From: Mesorhizobium sp.
GTDB lineage: Bacteria; Pseudomonadota; Alphaproteobacteria; Rhizobiales; Rhizobiaceae
Length of the DNA stretch: 64,000 nt
Reading direction: 5' to 3'
NCBI RefSeq assembly: GCF_023954305.1
Contig: NZ_JAMLIG010000001.1
Coordinates: forward strand, 2,872,001 to 2,936,000
Positions 51,186 to 60,345 of the stretch are shown here, one piece after another. A program made the position numbers and the translations under genes. The notes under the pieces were generated by a model. That model saw only the letters and a program-made list of their open reading frames with translations, was not told the DNA's origin and searched no databases. The first letter of the stretch is position 1, and every line of letters begins with the position of its first letter.

Positions 51186-53171
51186 ATGGATTCGACGGCG
51201 TCTGCCGCCGAAAGGCCGCTTGATACGTTTCCGAAGTATCTGCTGTGGAACGCGGAGCGCTTCGCGGGACGCCCGGCGATGCGGCACAAGAACTACGGCA
51301 TCTGGCAGAGCTGGACATGGGCGCAGCAGCTCGATGAGGTGCGGGCACTCTCTCTCGGCCTGCAGGCGATTGGCCTGGCGCGCGGCGACAAGGTCGCGGT
51401 GGTCGGGTCCAACCGGCCGCGTCTCTACTGGACCTTCGCCGCGGTGCAGGCGCTGGGCGCGATTCCGGTGCCGGTCTACGCTGACTCGGTCGCCGAGGAG
51501 ATGGCCTATGTGCTCGACCATGCCGAGGTTCGCTTCGCGGTCGTCGAGAACCAGGAACAAGTCGACAAGCTGCTCTCCGTCTCCGACAAGGTGCCCTCGC
51601 TGCACGAGATCGTCTATGACGAGCCGCGCGGCATGCGCGACTACGACCCGGAGCATCTGCACGACTACGAGAAGGTTCGCGAGGCCGGCCTCAGACGTCT
51701 CGAAGCCGGCGGGGTCGCCGAGGGATGGCTCGCCGAAATCGCCCGGGGCAAGGGGTCCGACCTCGGCATCATCCTATACACGTCGGGCACGACGGGGCGT
51801 CCGAAGGGCGTGATGCTGTCCAACGACAACCTGGTGAAATCGGCGCTGCACGGCAACGCGTTCGATCACCTGACCGAGCACGAGACCACCATCGCCTACC
51901 TGCCGCTCGCCTGGGTCGGCGACCATGTCTTCTCCTATTCACAGTCCTACACCGCCGGCTTCTGCGTCGCCTGCCCCGAAAGTCCGGACACCGTGACCGA
52001 GGACCGCCGCGAGATCGCGCCGTCCTACTTCTTCGCACCGCCGCGCGTGTTCGAAGGCTTGCTGACCGCGATGATGGTGCGCATGGAGGATGCCGGGCGG
52101 ATCAAGAAGCGCATGCTCGACGGTTTTCTGGCGCATGCGCGCAAGGTCGGCGAGAAGATTCTCGACGGCGAGAGCGTCGGGGCCTGGGACCGGCTGAAAT
52201 ACGCCGTCGGCGAGTTTTTGGTCTACGGGCCGGTGAAGAACCGCATGGGGCTTTCCCAATTGAGGGTCGCCTACACGGCCGGCGAGGCGATCGGGCCGGA
52301 ACTGTTCCGCTTCTACCGCTCGATCGGGCTCAACCTGAAGCAGCTCTACGGGCAGACGGAAGCGACCGTCTATATTAGCGCGCAGCCCGACGGCCATATC
52401 CAGGCCGACACGGTCGGGCTGCCGTCGCCCGGCGTCGAGATCAGGATCGCCGACAATGGCGAAGTGCTCTACCGCTCCGACGGAACCTTCATCGGCTATT
52501 ACAAGAACGAGCAGGCGACGCGCGAGACCAAGACGCCTGACGGCTGGGTGAAGACCGGCGATGCGGGGTTCTTCAACGCCGACGGGCATCTGAAGATCAT
52601 CGACCGGGCCAAGGATGTCGGCAAGCTGAAGTCCGGAGCGCTGTTCGCGCCCAAATACATCGAGAACGCGCTGAAATTCTTTCCCGACATCAAGGAAGCG
52701 GTGGCCTTCGGCGACGGCCGCGACTTCTGTGCGGTGTTCGTCAACATCGATCTCCAGTCGGTCGGCTCCTGGGCGGAACGCAACAATATCGCCTACGCTT
52801 CCTATCAGGAGCTCGCCAACCACCCCGACGTCTACCGGATCGTCGCCCAGCATGTCGAGGCCGCCAACCGCAAGCTCGCCTCCGAGCCGCTGATGGCGGC
52901 CTCGCAGATCCGCCGCTTCCTGGTTCTGCACAAGGAACTGGACGCCGACGACGGCGAATTGACGCGCACGCAGAAGGTGCGGCGTTCCTTCATCGCCGAG
53001 CGCTACGGCGAACTGATCGAGGCGCTCTACGACGGCTCGACGTCGAAGTGGGTCGAGACCGAGATCACCTACGAGGACGGGCGCAAGTCGAAGATCGCAG
53101 CGACCGTCCGTATCGTCGACGCGCCGACCTTCGGCGGTGCGGCGGAACCGATGCGGGAGGCTGCCGAATGA
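51186..53171 (+). CDS. Long-chain acyl-CoA ligase (AMP-forming)
   Basis: The 661-residue enzyme belongs to the FadD15-like long-chain acyl-CoA synthetases: the ATP/AMP loop ILYTSGTTGRPKGVMLS, YLPLAWVGDHVFSY, QLYGQTEATVY, and GWVKTGDAGFFNADGHLKI with the C-terminal DRAKDVGKLKSG hinge and Lys region. It activates fatty or aryl acids with CoA. It is the first gene of an operon with a complete branched-chain-type ABC transporter, and its stop overlaps the livG start (ATGA), so the imported ligand may be an acid that is then CoA-activated. GGGAGGAGTAGGCG precedes the ATG. Confidence 0.92.
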   Translation: MDSTASAAERPLDTFPKYLLWNAERFAGRPAMRHKNYGIWQSWTWAQQLDEVRALSLGLQAIGLARGDKVAVVGSNRPRLYWTFAAVQALGAIPVPVYADSVAEEMAYVLDHAEVRFAVVENQEQVDKLLSVSDKVPSLHEIVYDEPRGMRDYDPEHLHDYEKVREAGLRRLEAGGVAEGWLAEIARGKGSDLGIILYTSGTTGRPKGVMLSNDNLVKSALHGNAFDHLTEHETTIAYLPLAWVGDHVFSYSQSYTAGFCVACPESPDTVTEDRREIAPSYFFAPPRVFEGLLTAMMVRMEDAGRIKKRMLDGFLAHARKVGEKILDGESVGAWDRLKYAVGEFLVYGPVKNRMGLSQLRVAYTAGEAIGPELFRFYRSIGLNLKQLYGQTEATVYISAQPDGHIQADTVGLPSPGVEIRIADNGEVLYRSDGTFIGYYKNEQATRETKTPDGWVKTGDAGFFNADGHLKIIDRAKDVGKLKSGALFAPKYIENALKFFPDIKEAVAFGDGRDFCAVFVNIDLQSVGSWAERNNIAYASYQELANHPDVYRIVAQHVEAANRKLASEPLMAASQIRRFLVLHKELDADDGELTRTQKVRRSFIAERYGELIEALYDGSTSKWVETEITYEDGRKSKIAATVRIVDAPTFGGAAEPMREAAE

Positions 53172-53992
53172 ACAGTCCCGTCGACCACAACAGCTTCACC
53201 GCCACGCCGGACGGCATCGCCGACGGCGAAGTGCTCCTCGACCTGCGCAACGTGTCGCTCGCCTTCGGCGGCGTCAAGGCGATCACCGACATCTCCTTCG
53301 ACATCCGCAAGGGCGAGATCCGCGCGATCATCGGGCCGAACGGCGCCGGCAAGACCTCGATGCTCAACGTCATCAACGGCTTCTACACGCCGCAGCAGGG
53401 CAAGATCATCTTCCGCGGCAAGGAGCGTGCCGGCATGAAGCCGCACCAGGCGGTGGGACAGGGGATCGCCCGCACCTTCCAGAACGTCGCGCTGTTCAAG
53501 GGCATGTCGACGCTCGACAACATCATGACCGGCCGCTCGGTGATGATGAAACGCGGTCTCGGCTGGCAGATGCTGTGGCACGGCCCGGCGCTGGCCGAGG
53601 AGATCGAGCATCGCAAGAAGGTCGAGGAGATCATCGATTTCCTCGAGATCGAACATATTCGCCGCACGCCGGTCGGCAAGCTGCCCTACGGCCTGCAGAA
53701 GCGGGTGGAACTCGGGCGGGCGCTGGCCATGGAGCCGTCGCTGCTTCTCCTCGACGAGCCGATGGCCGGCATGAACCTCGAGGAAAAGGAAGACATGAGC
53801 CGGTTCATCCTCGACGTGAACAGACAGCGTGGCACGACGATCGCACTGATCGAACACGACATGGGCGTGGTCATGGACCTTTCCGACCGGGTCGTCGTGC
53901 TCGATTACGGGCGCAAGATCGCCGACGGCACGCCGGAGGTGGTGAAGTCCAACAAGGACGTCATCGACGCCTATCTCGGCGTGGCGCACTGA
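53168..53992 (+). CDS. livG: Branched-chain-type ABC transporter ATPase (LivG-like)
   Basis: The 274-residue ATPase has Walker A IIGPNGAGKTSMLNVI, Q-loop ARTFQNVALFKGM, the signature region LPYGLQKRVELGRAL (Leu-Pro-Tyr-Gly in place of LSGGQ), Walker B LLLLDEPMAGMN and the switch His in ALIEHDMGVV. The YGLQKR signature is seen in LivG proteins of this ligase-linked transporter group. It overlaps the acyl-CoA ligase stop. Together with LivF, LivH and LivM it forms the import complex. Confidence 0.93.
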   Translation: MNSPVDHNSFTATPDGIADGEVLLDLRNVSLAFGGVKAITDISFDIRKGEIRAIIGPNGAGKTSMLNVINGFYTPQQGKIIFRGKERAGMKPHQAVGQGIARTFQNVALFKGMSTLDNIMTGRSVMMKRGLGWQMLWHGPALAEEIEHRKKVEEIIDFLEIEHIRRTPVGKLPYGLQKRVELGRALAMEPSLLLLDEPMAGMNLEEKEDMSRFILDVNRQRGTTIALIEHDMGVVMDLSDRVVVLDYGRKIADGTPEVVKSNKDVIDAYLGVAH

Positions 53993-54004
53993 AAGGACAC
54001 GGTC

Positions 54005-54154
54005 ATGGATCTCGGAACGCTTCCTCTCACTCCCCTCGTCTCGCTGATCGCCGGCGTGCTCATCCTCGTGATGCCGCGGCTGCTCAACTACATCGTCGCG
54101 ATCTACCTCATCGTCGTCGGCCTGCTCGGCCTGTTCCCGCAACTGGCCGGATGA
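54005..54154 (+). CDS. DUF3096 small membrane protein
   Basis: The 49-residue protein is almost entirely two membrane helices: LTPLVSLIAGVLILVMPRLL and NYIVAIYLIVVGLLGLFPQL. This is the DUF3096 pattern. AAAGGACACGGTC gives a ribosome site, and it sits 12 bases after livG within the operon. Function is unknown. Its place inside a transporter operon is noteworthy. Confidence 0.82.
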   Translation: MDLGTLPLTPLVSLIAGVLILVMPRLLNYIVAIYLIVVGLLGLFPQLAG

Positions 54155-54191
54155 GACCTGTATCTTGAGCCCGCGCCCGCATCCCACGTCG

Positions 54192-54788
54192 ATGACGCAT
54201 TTCCCGCCCGAGGAGCTGACGGGCGTGCGGATGCGCGACGTGACGCTCCTGTCCGACAACTGGTATTTCCTCAACAAGTACCAGTTCGATCTCCGGCTGC
54301 CGGACGGTTCCTGGCAGCCGCAGCAGCGCGAGGCCTACGACCGCGGCAACGGCGCGACGATCCTGCTCTACAACCGGGCCCGCAAGACTGTGGTCCTGAC
54401 GCGTCAGTTCCGGCTTCCCGCCTTCCTCAACGGCGGCGCCGGCTGGATGATCGAGACCGCCGCCGGCCTGCTCGACGGCGACGATCCGGGCGCCGCGATC
54501 CGGCGCGAAGTGGCCGAGGAGACCGGCTACCGCATCGGCGAGGCGAGGGAAGTCCTCGACATCTTCATGAGTCCCGGCTCGGTCACCGAGCGCCTGCACT
54601 TCTTTCTCGCCGAATTCGACCCGGACGACCGGCCGACCGACGGCGGCGGAGCCGAAGGCGAGACCGAAAACATCGAGGTGCTGGAAATCGGCTTCGACGA
54701 CGCGCTGGCGATGGTCGCGCGAGGCGAGATCCGGGACGCCAAGACCATTCTGCTCCTTTACCACGCGCGCATCCACGGGATCCTTTGA
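54192..54788 (+). CDS. nudK: NudK-like NUDIX hydrolase (GDP-mannose pyrophosphatase type)
   Basis: The 198-residue protein aligns by eye with E. coli NudK: REAYDRGNGATILLYNRARK, TVVLTRQFRLPAFLN, the Nudix box from AAGLLDGDDP to RREVAEETGY, FMSPGSVTERLHFFLAEF and the C-terminal EIRDAKTILLL. The first Nudix position is Asp instead of Glu, while the metal-binding REVAEE core is intact. NudK hydrolyses sugar nucleotides such as GDP-mannose; other nucleotide or CoA-like substrates are possible. The ATG at 54192 is preferred over a TTG at 54165. It lies between DUF3096 and livH in the operon. Confidence 0.86.
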   Translation: MTHFPPEELTGVRMRDVTLLSDNWYFLNKYQFDLRLPDGSWQPQQREAYDRGNGATILLYNRARKTVVLTRQFRLPAFLNGGAGWMIETAAGLLDGDDPGAAIRREVAEETGYRIGEAREVLDIFMSPGSVTERLHFFLAEFDPDDRPTDGGGAEGETENIEVLEIGFDDALAMVARGEIRDAKTILLLYHARIHGIL

Positions 54789-54789
54789 G

Positions 54790-55743
54790 ATGCTGAACGA
54801 CATCTTCATCAAGCCGTTCGCCGACATGGTCGGCGCGCCCGACTTTCTCATGCAGGTGCTGTGGGAGGGGCTCGTCTCGGGCGTGCTCTATGCGCTGATC
54901 GCACTCGGCTTCGTGCTGATCTACAAATCTTCGCGCATCTTCAACTTCGCGCAAGGCATCATGGTCGTGTTCGCGGCGCTGACGCTCGTCGGCCTCCATG
55001 AGAAAGGCGTACCGGCCTGGCTGGCGCTGCCGCTGACGCTCGGCGTCATGTATCTGCTGGCGATGTCGATCGAGCGCGTCGTGCTCAGGCCGCTGGTCAA
55101 CCAGCCCGACATCATCCTGTTCATGGCGACCATCGGGATCACCCTGTTCCTCATCGGCTTCGGCGAGATCATCTTCGGCGGCGAGAACAAGGTGATGATC
55201 ACCGAACAACTCGGCATCCCGACCGGATCCTGGGAGTTCGAGCCGTTCGGCGGTTTCGTCTCGATCGAGCAGCGCGACGTGACGGCGGTCGTCGGCGCCG
55301 TGCTTCTGGTGGCGGCCCTGCTCCTCTTCCTCAACAAGTCGAAAATGGGCCGCGCCATCCGCGCGCTCGGCGACGACCATCAGGCGGCGCTCTCGGTCGG
55401 CATCTCGCTGTCGACGATCTGGGTCGTGGTCTGGTTCATCGCCGGCGTCATTGCGCTGGCGACCGGCATCGTCTGGGGGTCCCGCGCCGGCGTCTCCTTC
55501 GCGCTGGAAGTCATCGCCTACAAGGCGCTACCGGTGCTGATGCTGGGCGGACTGGAGAGCGTGCTCGGCGCCATCGTCGGCGGGCTGGCGATCGGCATCC
55601 TGGAGAAGCTGTTCGAGATCTACTGGGGACAGCCCATCCTCGGCGGCAACACCGAGACCTGGTTCGCCTTCGTCCTGGCGCTGATCGTGCTGCTGTTCCG
55701 GCCGCAGGGCCTGTTCGGCGAACGCATCATCGAGCGGGTGTGA
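54790..55743 (+). CDS. livH: Branched-chain-type ABC transporter permease (LivH)
   Basis: The 317-residue inner membrane permease has eight helices and the LivH landmarks: GLVSGVLYALIALGFVLIYKSS, IFNFAQGIMVVFAAL, the coupling loop AIRALGDDHQAALSVGIS and ALPVLMLGGLESVLGAIVGG. It forms the channel with LivM. It starts one base after the nudK stop and is followed by livM after seven bases. Confidence 0.93.
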   Translation: MLNDIFIKPFADMVGAPDFLMQVLWEGLVSGVLYALIALGFVLIYKSSRIFNFAQGIMVVFAALTLVGLHEKGVPAWLALPLTLGVMYLLAMSIERVVLRPLVNQPDIILFMATIGITLFLIGFGEIIFGGENKVMITEQLGIPTGSWEFEPFGGFVSIEQRDVTAVVGAVLLVAALLLFLNKSKMGRAIRALGDDHQAALSVGISLSTIWVVVWFIAGVIALATGIVWGSRAGVSFALEVIAYKALPVLMLGGLESVLGAIVGGLAIGILEKLFEIYWGQPILGGNTETWFAFVLALIVLLFRPQGLFGERIIERV

Positions 55744-55750
55744 GGATCTT

Positions 55751-56827
55751 ATGCTCTACAAAACCGCTGGCCAGTTCAAGACGACCTACGAGGCAGACCA
55801 CGCGCTGTTCCCGGTGCGGCAGGACGCGATCCTGCTCGCGGTCATGCTCGCCTTTGCCTTCGTCATCCTGCCGCTCACGGCCAACGAGTTCGCCTTCAAG
55901 GCGCTGCTCATCCCGGTGCTCATCTACACGCTGGCGGCGCTCGGGTTGAACATTCTCACCGGCTATGCGGGCCAGCTTTCGCTCGGCACCGGCGCGTTCA
56001 TGGGCGTCGGGGCCTATGCCTGCTACAAGATCATCACCATCTTTCCGGAAGTGAACCTTCTTCTGGCGATTGCGCTGTCGGGATTTTTCTCGGCTGCCGT
56101 CGGCGTTGCGTTCGGGGTGCCCTCGCTCAGGATCAAGGGCTTCTATCTCGCCATCGCCACGCTTGCCGCGCAGTTCTTCCTCGTCTGGCTGTTCGAGAAG
56201 TGGGCGTGGCTTTACAATTACAGCGCCTCGGGCGCGATCCAGGTGCCGACGATCGAGATGTTCGGGATCGTGGTTGCCGGTCCGAACGCCAAGGCGATCA
56301 CGCAATACTATTTCGTTCTCGCCGTCGTTGCGATCGTTACCATCTTCGCCATCAACATCACCCGCGGCCGCATCGGACGGATCTGGAAATCGGTGCGCGA
56401 CATGGACATCGCCGCCGAGCTCGTCGGCATCAATCTGATGAAGGCGAAGCTGTCGGCGTTCTTCGTTTCCTCCTACATTGTCGGCATCGCGGGCGCGCTG
56501 TTCGTGTTCCTGTGGCGAGGCGCCGCCGAGCCGAACCTGTTCGACATTCCGCTGTCGTTCCGCGTGCTGTTCATCGCCATCATCGGCGGGCTCGGCTCGA
56601 TCCTCGGCAACTATCTCGGCGCCATCCTGATCGTCGCGCTGCCGGTCGTGCTGAGCTACCTCCCCGGCGCGCTCGGCATTCCTGTCAGTTCGTCGATGGT
56701 CGAACATCTCAACATCATGATCGTCGGGGCGCTCATCATCTTCTTCCTGATCGTCGAACCGCACGGGCTGGCGCGGTTCTGGGCGGTTCTGAGGGAGAAA
56801 CTCATCATCTGGCCGTTCCCTCACTGA
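55751..56827 (+). CDS. livM: Branched-chain-type ABC transporter permease (LivM)
   Basis: The 358-residue permease has about ten helices with LivM landmarks: LAALGLNILTGYAGQLSLG, FMGVGAYACYK, PSLRIKGFYLAIATLAAQFF, the coupling loop VRDMDIAAELVGINLMKAKLSAF and IGGLGSILGNYLGA. An insert of about 30 residues (ILVWLFEKWAWLYNYSASGA region) follows the third conserved block. It pairs with LivH in the membrane. Confidence 0.93.
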   Translation: MLYKTAGQFKTTYEADHALFPVRQDAILLAVMLAFAFVILPLTANEFAFKALLIPVLIYTLAALGLNILTGYAGQLSLGTGAFMGVGAYACYKIITIFPEVNLLLAIALSGFFSAAVGVAFGVPSLRIKGFYLAIATLAAQFFLVWLFEKWAWLYNYSASGAIQVPTIEMFGIVVAGPNAKAITQYYFVLAVVAIVTIFAINITRGRIGRIWKSVRDMDIAAELVGINLMKAKLSAFFVSSYIVGIAGALFVFLWRGAAEPNLFDIPLSFRVLFIAIIGGLGSILGNYLGAILIVALPVVLSYLPGALGIPVSSSMVEHLNIMIVGALIIFFLIVEPHGLARFWAVLREKLIIWPFPH

Positions 56828-56928
56828 GGGACGGCGTTGATCGCGGCCAGGGGACTTTTACCGGGCCGCAGCAAACGGGGCTGGTTCACCCCACCACATC
56901 GGGAAAACGGACTAGTGGAGGAAATGAC

Positions 56929-58242
56929 ATGAAGAAACTTGCAAAGACCGCGCTCATCGCCTCGGGCCTTGCGCTGGCGGCGGCGTTCGCCGTGCCGGCG
57001 TTCGCGCAGGATGTGATCAAGCTGCCGAACCTGTCCTACCGGACCGGTCCGTTCGCAGCGACCGGCATTCCGCTGATGAACGGCCAGCGCGACTACATCA
57101 TGATGCTGAACGAACGCGATGGCGGCGTGAACGGCGTCACGATCAACTACGAGGAGTGCGAGACCGGCTACAACACCGAGAAGGGTGTCGAGTGCTACGA
57201 GAAGACCAAGGCCGGCGCAGCGATCACCCAGCCCTGGTCGACCGGCATCACGCTGCAGGTACTGCCCAAGACGAATGTCGACAAGATCCCGCTGCTGGCG
57301 CCCGGCTACGGCTTCTCGCCGATGGCAGACGGCAAGACGTTCAAATGGGCGTTCAATCCGCCGTCGTCCTACTGGGACGGCGCCGCGATGATCCTGCAGC
57401 ACATCTCGGAAGGCAATCTCGACAGCCTGAAGGGCAAGAAGATCGCGCTCCTGCATCTCGACCATCCCTACGGCAAGGAGCCGATCCCGCTGCTCGAGGC
57501 GCTCGGCGCCAAGCACGGCTTCACCCTGCTGCCGATCCCGGTTGGGCTGAAGGAGATGCAGAACCAGTCGGCGCAATGGCTGCAGATCCGCCGCGAAAAG
57601 CCTGACTTCGTGCTGATGTGGGGCTGGGGCGCGATGAACGCCGGCGCCATCACCGAAGCGGTCAAGACCAAGTATCCGATGAACCAGTTCATCGGCATCT
57701 GGTGGTCCGCGCTCGACGGCGACCTGAAACTCGTCGGCGACGCCGGCAAGGGCTACCGCGCCATCTCGTGGAGCGTGCCGAACTCGGCTTCGAAGTCGAT
57801 GCAGGACATAAAGAAGCTCGTCGTCGATGCCGGCAAGTCGATGATCAACCAGGCCGAAGGCGAGTTCGACTGGGTGTTCTATCAGCGCGGCGTGCTGATC
57901 TCGATGATCTCGGTCGAGGCGATCAAGGCGGCGCAGACCAATTTCAACGTCAAGGTTCCTAATCCCGAGCAAGTGCGCTGGGGCCTCGAGAACCTCGACA
58001 TCAGCGAGGCCAAGCTCGCCGAGATCGGTCTGGAAGGCATGATCGTGCCGTTCAAGACGAGCTGCTCGGACCACACCGGCCACGGCGGCGCCTGGATGCT
58101 GGAATGGGACGGCAAGCAGTTCGTCAAGGCTTCCGACCTGATCAAGCCGGATCGGGCCGCAATCGAGCCGCTCGAAGCCGAAAAGGCCAAGGAATACGCG
58201 ACTGCCAACGCGCCCTGGCCGCTCAACGACGAGTGCAAGTAG
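56929..58242 (+). CDS. livK: Branched-chain-type ABC transporter substrate-binding protein
   Basis: The 437-residue periplasmic protein has a Sec signal peptide (LAKTALIASGLALAAAFAVP, cleavage after AFAQ) and a LivJ-like two-lobe fold with the start LPNLSYRTGPFAATGIPLMNG in place of the usual amino-acid motif. The ligand-contact changes and the co-transcribed acyl-CoA ligase favour a carboxylic acid, possibly aromatic or fatty, over leucine. Six or more Cys are present (ECETGYNTEKGVECYEKT, SCSDHTG, ECK). GTGGAGGAAATGAC precedes the ATG. A strong hairpin follows the stop. Confidence 0.92.
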   Translation: MKKLAKTALIASGLALAAAFAVPAFAQDVIKLPNLSYRTGPFAATGIPLMNGQRDYIMMLNERDGGVNGVTINYEECETGYNTEKGVECYEKTKAGAAITQPWSTGITLQVLPKTNVDKIPLLAPGYGFSPMADGKTFKWAFNPPSSYWDGAAMILQHISEGNLDSLKGKKIALLHLDHPYGKEPIPLLEALGAKHGFTLLPIPVGLKEMQNQSAQWLQIRREKPDFVLMWGWGAMNAGAITEAVKTKYPMNQFIGIWWSALDGDLKLVGDAGKGYRAISWSVPNSASKSMQDIKKLVVDAGKSMINQAEGEFDWVFYQRGVLISMISVEAIKAAQTNFNVKVPNPEQVRWGLENLDISEAKLAEIGLEGMIVPFKTSCSDHTGHGGAWMLEWDGKQFVKASDLIKPDRAAIEPLEAEKAKEYATANAPWPLNDECK

Positions 58243-58249
58243 CGACATT

Positions 58250-58274
58250 GGCCGGCCCGGTTTCCGGGCCGGCC
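58250..58274 (+). terminator. Stable hairpin between livK and livF
   Basis: GGCCGGCCCGG-TTT-CCGGGCCGGCC is a perfect 11-pair hairpin right after the livK stop, without a T run. Such hairpins often protect the binding-protein mRNA end or reduce read-through so that the receptor is made in excess over the ATPase. Confidence 0.55.
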
Positions 58275-58306
58275 TCCCCATCCGCAAAGGCGAGGATAGC
58301 AGCCCG

Positions 58307-59140
58307 ATGTCGAACGCAGCGCCGATGGCCGAGACAGCCGAGCCGATCCTGTCGGTCAACAATATCGAGGTGATCTATGACCACGTGATCCTCGTGCTCA
58401 AGGGCGTGTCGCTGAGCGTGCCGCACGGCGGTATCACGGCGTTGCTCGGCGCCAACGGCGCGGGCAAGACCACGACGCTGAAGGCGATCTCCAACCTGCT
58501 GCATGCCGAGCGCGGCGCGGTGACGAAGGGCAATATCCTGTTCGAAGGCAACGAGATCCAGTCGCTGTCGCCGAACGAGCTCGTCCGCCGCGGCTGCATC
58601 CAGGTGATGGAGGGCCGCCACTGCTTCGGCCATCTCTCCGTCGAGGACAATCTGATGACGGGTGCCTTTACGCGGCGCGACGGGGCGGCGGCGATCCGCC
58701 GGGACCTCGACATGGTCTACGACTACTTCCCGCGGTTGAAAGTGCGGCGGACGAGCCAGGCGGGCTATACGTCCGGCGGCGAACAGCAGATGACGGCGAT
58801 CGGCCGCGCGCTGATGAGCCGGCCGAAGATGATCCTGCTCGACGAGCCGTCGATGGGGTTGGCGCCCCAGTTGGTCGAGGAGATCTTCGAGATCGTGCGC
58901 AAGCTCAACGAGGAGCAGGGCGTGTCCTTTCTGCTCGCCGAGCAGAACACCAACGTTGCGCTGCGCTATGCCAAATACGGCTACATCCTCGAATCCGGCC
59001 GCATCGTGCTCGACGGCGAGGCGCATGCGCTGCGTGAGAACGAGGATGTCAAGGAATTCTACCTCGGCGTCGGCGGCGAGGGGCGGCGCTCGTTCAAGGA
59101 CGTCAAGCACTACAAGCGGCGGAAGAGGTGGCTGGCGTGA
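58307..59140 (+). CDS. livF: Branched-chain-type ABC transporter ATPase (LivF-like)
   Basis: The 277-residue ATPase has Walker A LLGANGAGKTTTLKAI, the signature YTSGGEQQMTAIGRALM, Walker B MILLDEPSMGLAPQLV and the switch region LLAEQNTNVAL. It is about 40 residues longer than the usual LivF. The extra is an inserted loop (TKGNILFEGNEIQSLSPNE region is normal) and a basic C-terminal tail (FKDVKHYKRRKRWLA). It completes the ligase-linked transporter operon. Confidence 0.92.
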   Translation: MSNAAPMAETAEPILSVNNIEVIYDHVILVLKGVSLSVPHGGITALLGANGAGKTTTLKAISNLLHAERGAVTKGNILFEGNEIQSLSPNELVRRGCIQVMEGRHCFGHLSVEDNLMTGAFTRRDGAAAIRRDLDMVYDYFPRLKVRRTSQAGYTSGGEQQMTAIGRALMSRPKMILLDEPSMGLAPQLVEEIFEIVRKLNEEQGVSFLLAEQNTNVALRYAKYGYILESGRIVLDGEAHALRENEDVKEFYLGVGGEGRRSFKDVKHYKRRKRWLA

Positions 59141-59283
59141 CCGGCGCCCCCGGTTGACAGTCTGACCGGATCAATGTCTGAGCAGGCGCTGTCGCGGCGA
59201 TCGTTGCCATTCCGGCTGCCGCACCGCACGATGGCCGGCGGTCGCGACGCTGCCGACCGCCGGCCATCGGGACATCGATCAGC

Positions 59284-60252
59284 ATGTTTCTTTCACTCCT
59301 CGGCGGTCTGGCGGGCCTGATCATCGGTGCGGATCTGCTGGTGCGAGGCGCCGTCGGTCTTGCCCAGCGGCTCGGCGTCTCGTCGCTGGTGATAGGCCTG
59401 ACGCTGGTCGGCCTCGGTACATCGGTTCCGGAGACGGCTACCGCCCTATCCGCCGTGCTGGGCGGCGCGCCTGGCATCGCGGTCGGCAACATCGTCGGCG
59501 CGAACATCGCCAACTGTCTTCTGATTGTCGGTGTCGCGGCGGCCGTCGCGCCCATCGCCGTTCCGGCGGATTTCATGAGGCGCGAAGGTGCCGCCCTGAT
59601 GGCGACGACGATATCCTTCGTTGTCTGGGGCTCCTTCTTCGCCTTCGATTGGGTCGCCGGCCTTGTCATGCTCGCTTTGCTTTCCCTCTACCTGTGGTCC
59701 GTCTCCCGGCGCAGTTCGGTCTCCGACGACGTCGGCGAAGAGACCACGGCGGACCTCGTGCAGAGGGAAGGCTGGCGATACGCGTTCGCTCGGTGGTTCG
59801 GCGCTTATCCCGTGGCGAGCGCGCTGAGCCTGATGCTGGGCGGCATCCTTCTCATCGTGTTCAGCGGAAACGCCTTCGTCGATGGCGCCGTCATGCTTGC
59901 GCGGAGCCTCGGCGTATCGGACGCCGTCATCGGCGTCAGCGTGGTCGCGATCGGAACCACGTCGCCTGAACTGATCACCTCGGTCGTCGCCGCCCTGCGG
60001 GGACGACCGGGACTCGCGCTCGGAAATGCGATCGGCTCCTGCTTCTTCAACATCCTGGGGATCGGCGGCCTGATCGGGCTGGTCGAGCCGATCTCCATTC
60101 CGCGGAGCGTGGTGGTTTTCGATTTCCCGATGCTTGCCGCCGCCACGGCGCTGATGCTGTTTCTGGCTTGGACCGGCCGCACGGTCTCGCGCCGGGAGGG
60201 GATCGCGCTGGTCGTCTGCTATTGCACCTACATTCTCACGGCCACCCTCTGA
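59284..60252 (+). CDS. Calcium/sodium antiporter of the CaCA (YrbG-like) family
   Basis: The 322-residue inner membrane protein has ten helices in two inverted halves, each with an alpha repeat: LVGLGTSVPETATALSAVLG (residues about 40-60) and VAIGTTSPELITSVVAALRG (about 215-240). The acidic Glu residues in these repeats bind the cation. It exchanges calcium (or another ion) for sodium or protons. It stands alone between the transporter operon and the aa3 subunit gene. Confidence 0.92.
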   Translation: MFLSLLGGLAGLIIGADLLVRGAVGLAQRLGVSSLVIGLTLVGLGTSVPETATALSAVLGGAPGIAVGNIVGANIANCLLIVGVAAAVAPIAVPADFMRREGAALMATTISFVVWGSFFAFDWVAGLVMLALLSLYLWSVSRRSSVSDDVGEETTADLVQREGWRYAFARWFGAYPVASALSLMLGGILLIVFSGNAFVDGAVMLARSLGVSDAVIGVSVVAIGTTSPELITSVVAALRGRPGLALGNAIGSCFFNILGIGGLIGLVEPISIPRSVVVFDFPMLAAATALMLFLAWTGRTVSRREGIALVVCYCTYILTATL

Positions 60253-60345
60253 AAATGTCTTGATGGGTGCGGCCAAACCCGCCATTGCCCTCCACTCCGC
60301 TTTTCGCTATGTCGGCCACCAGTCACTTTGCAGGGGAAATTGACG

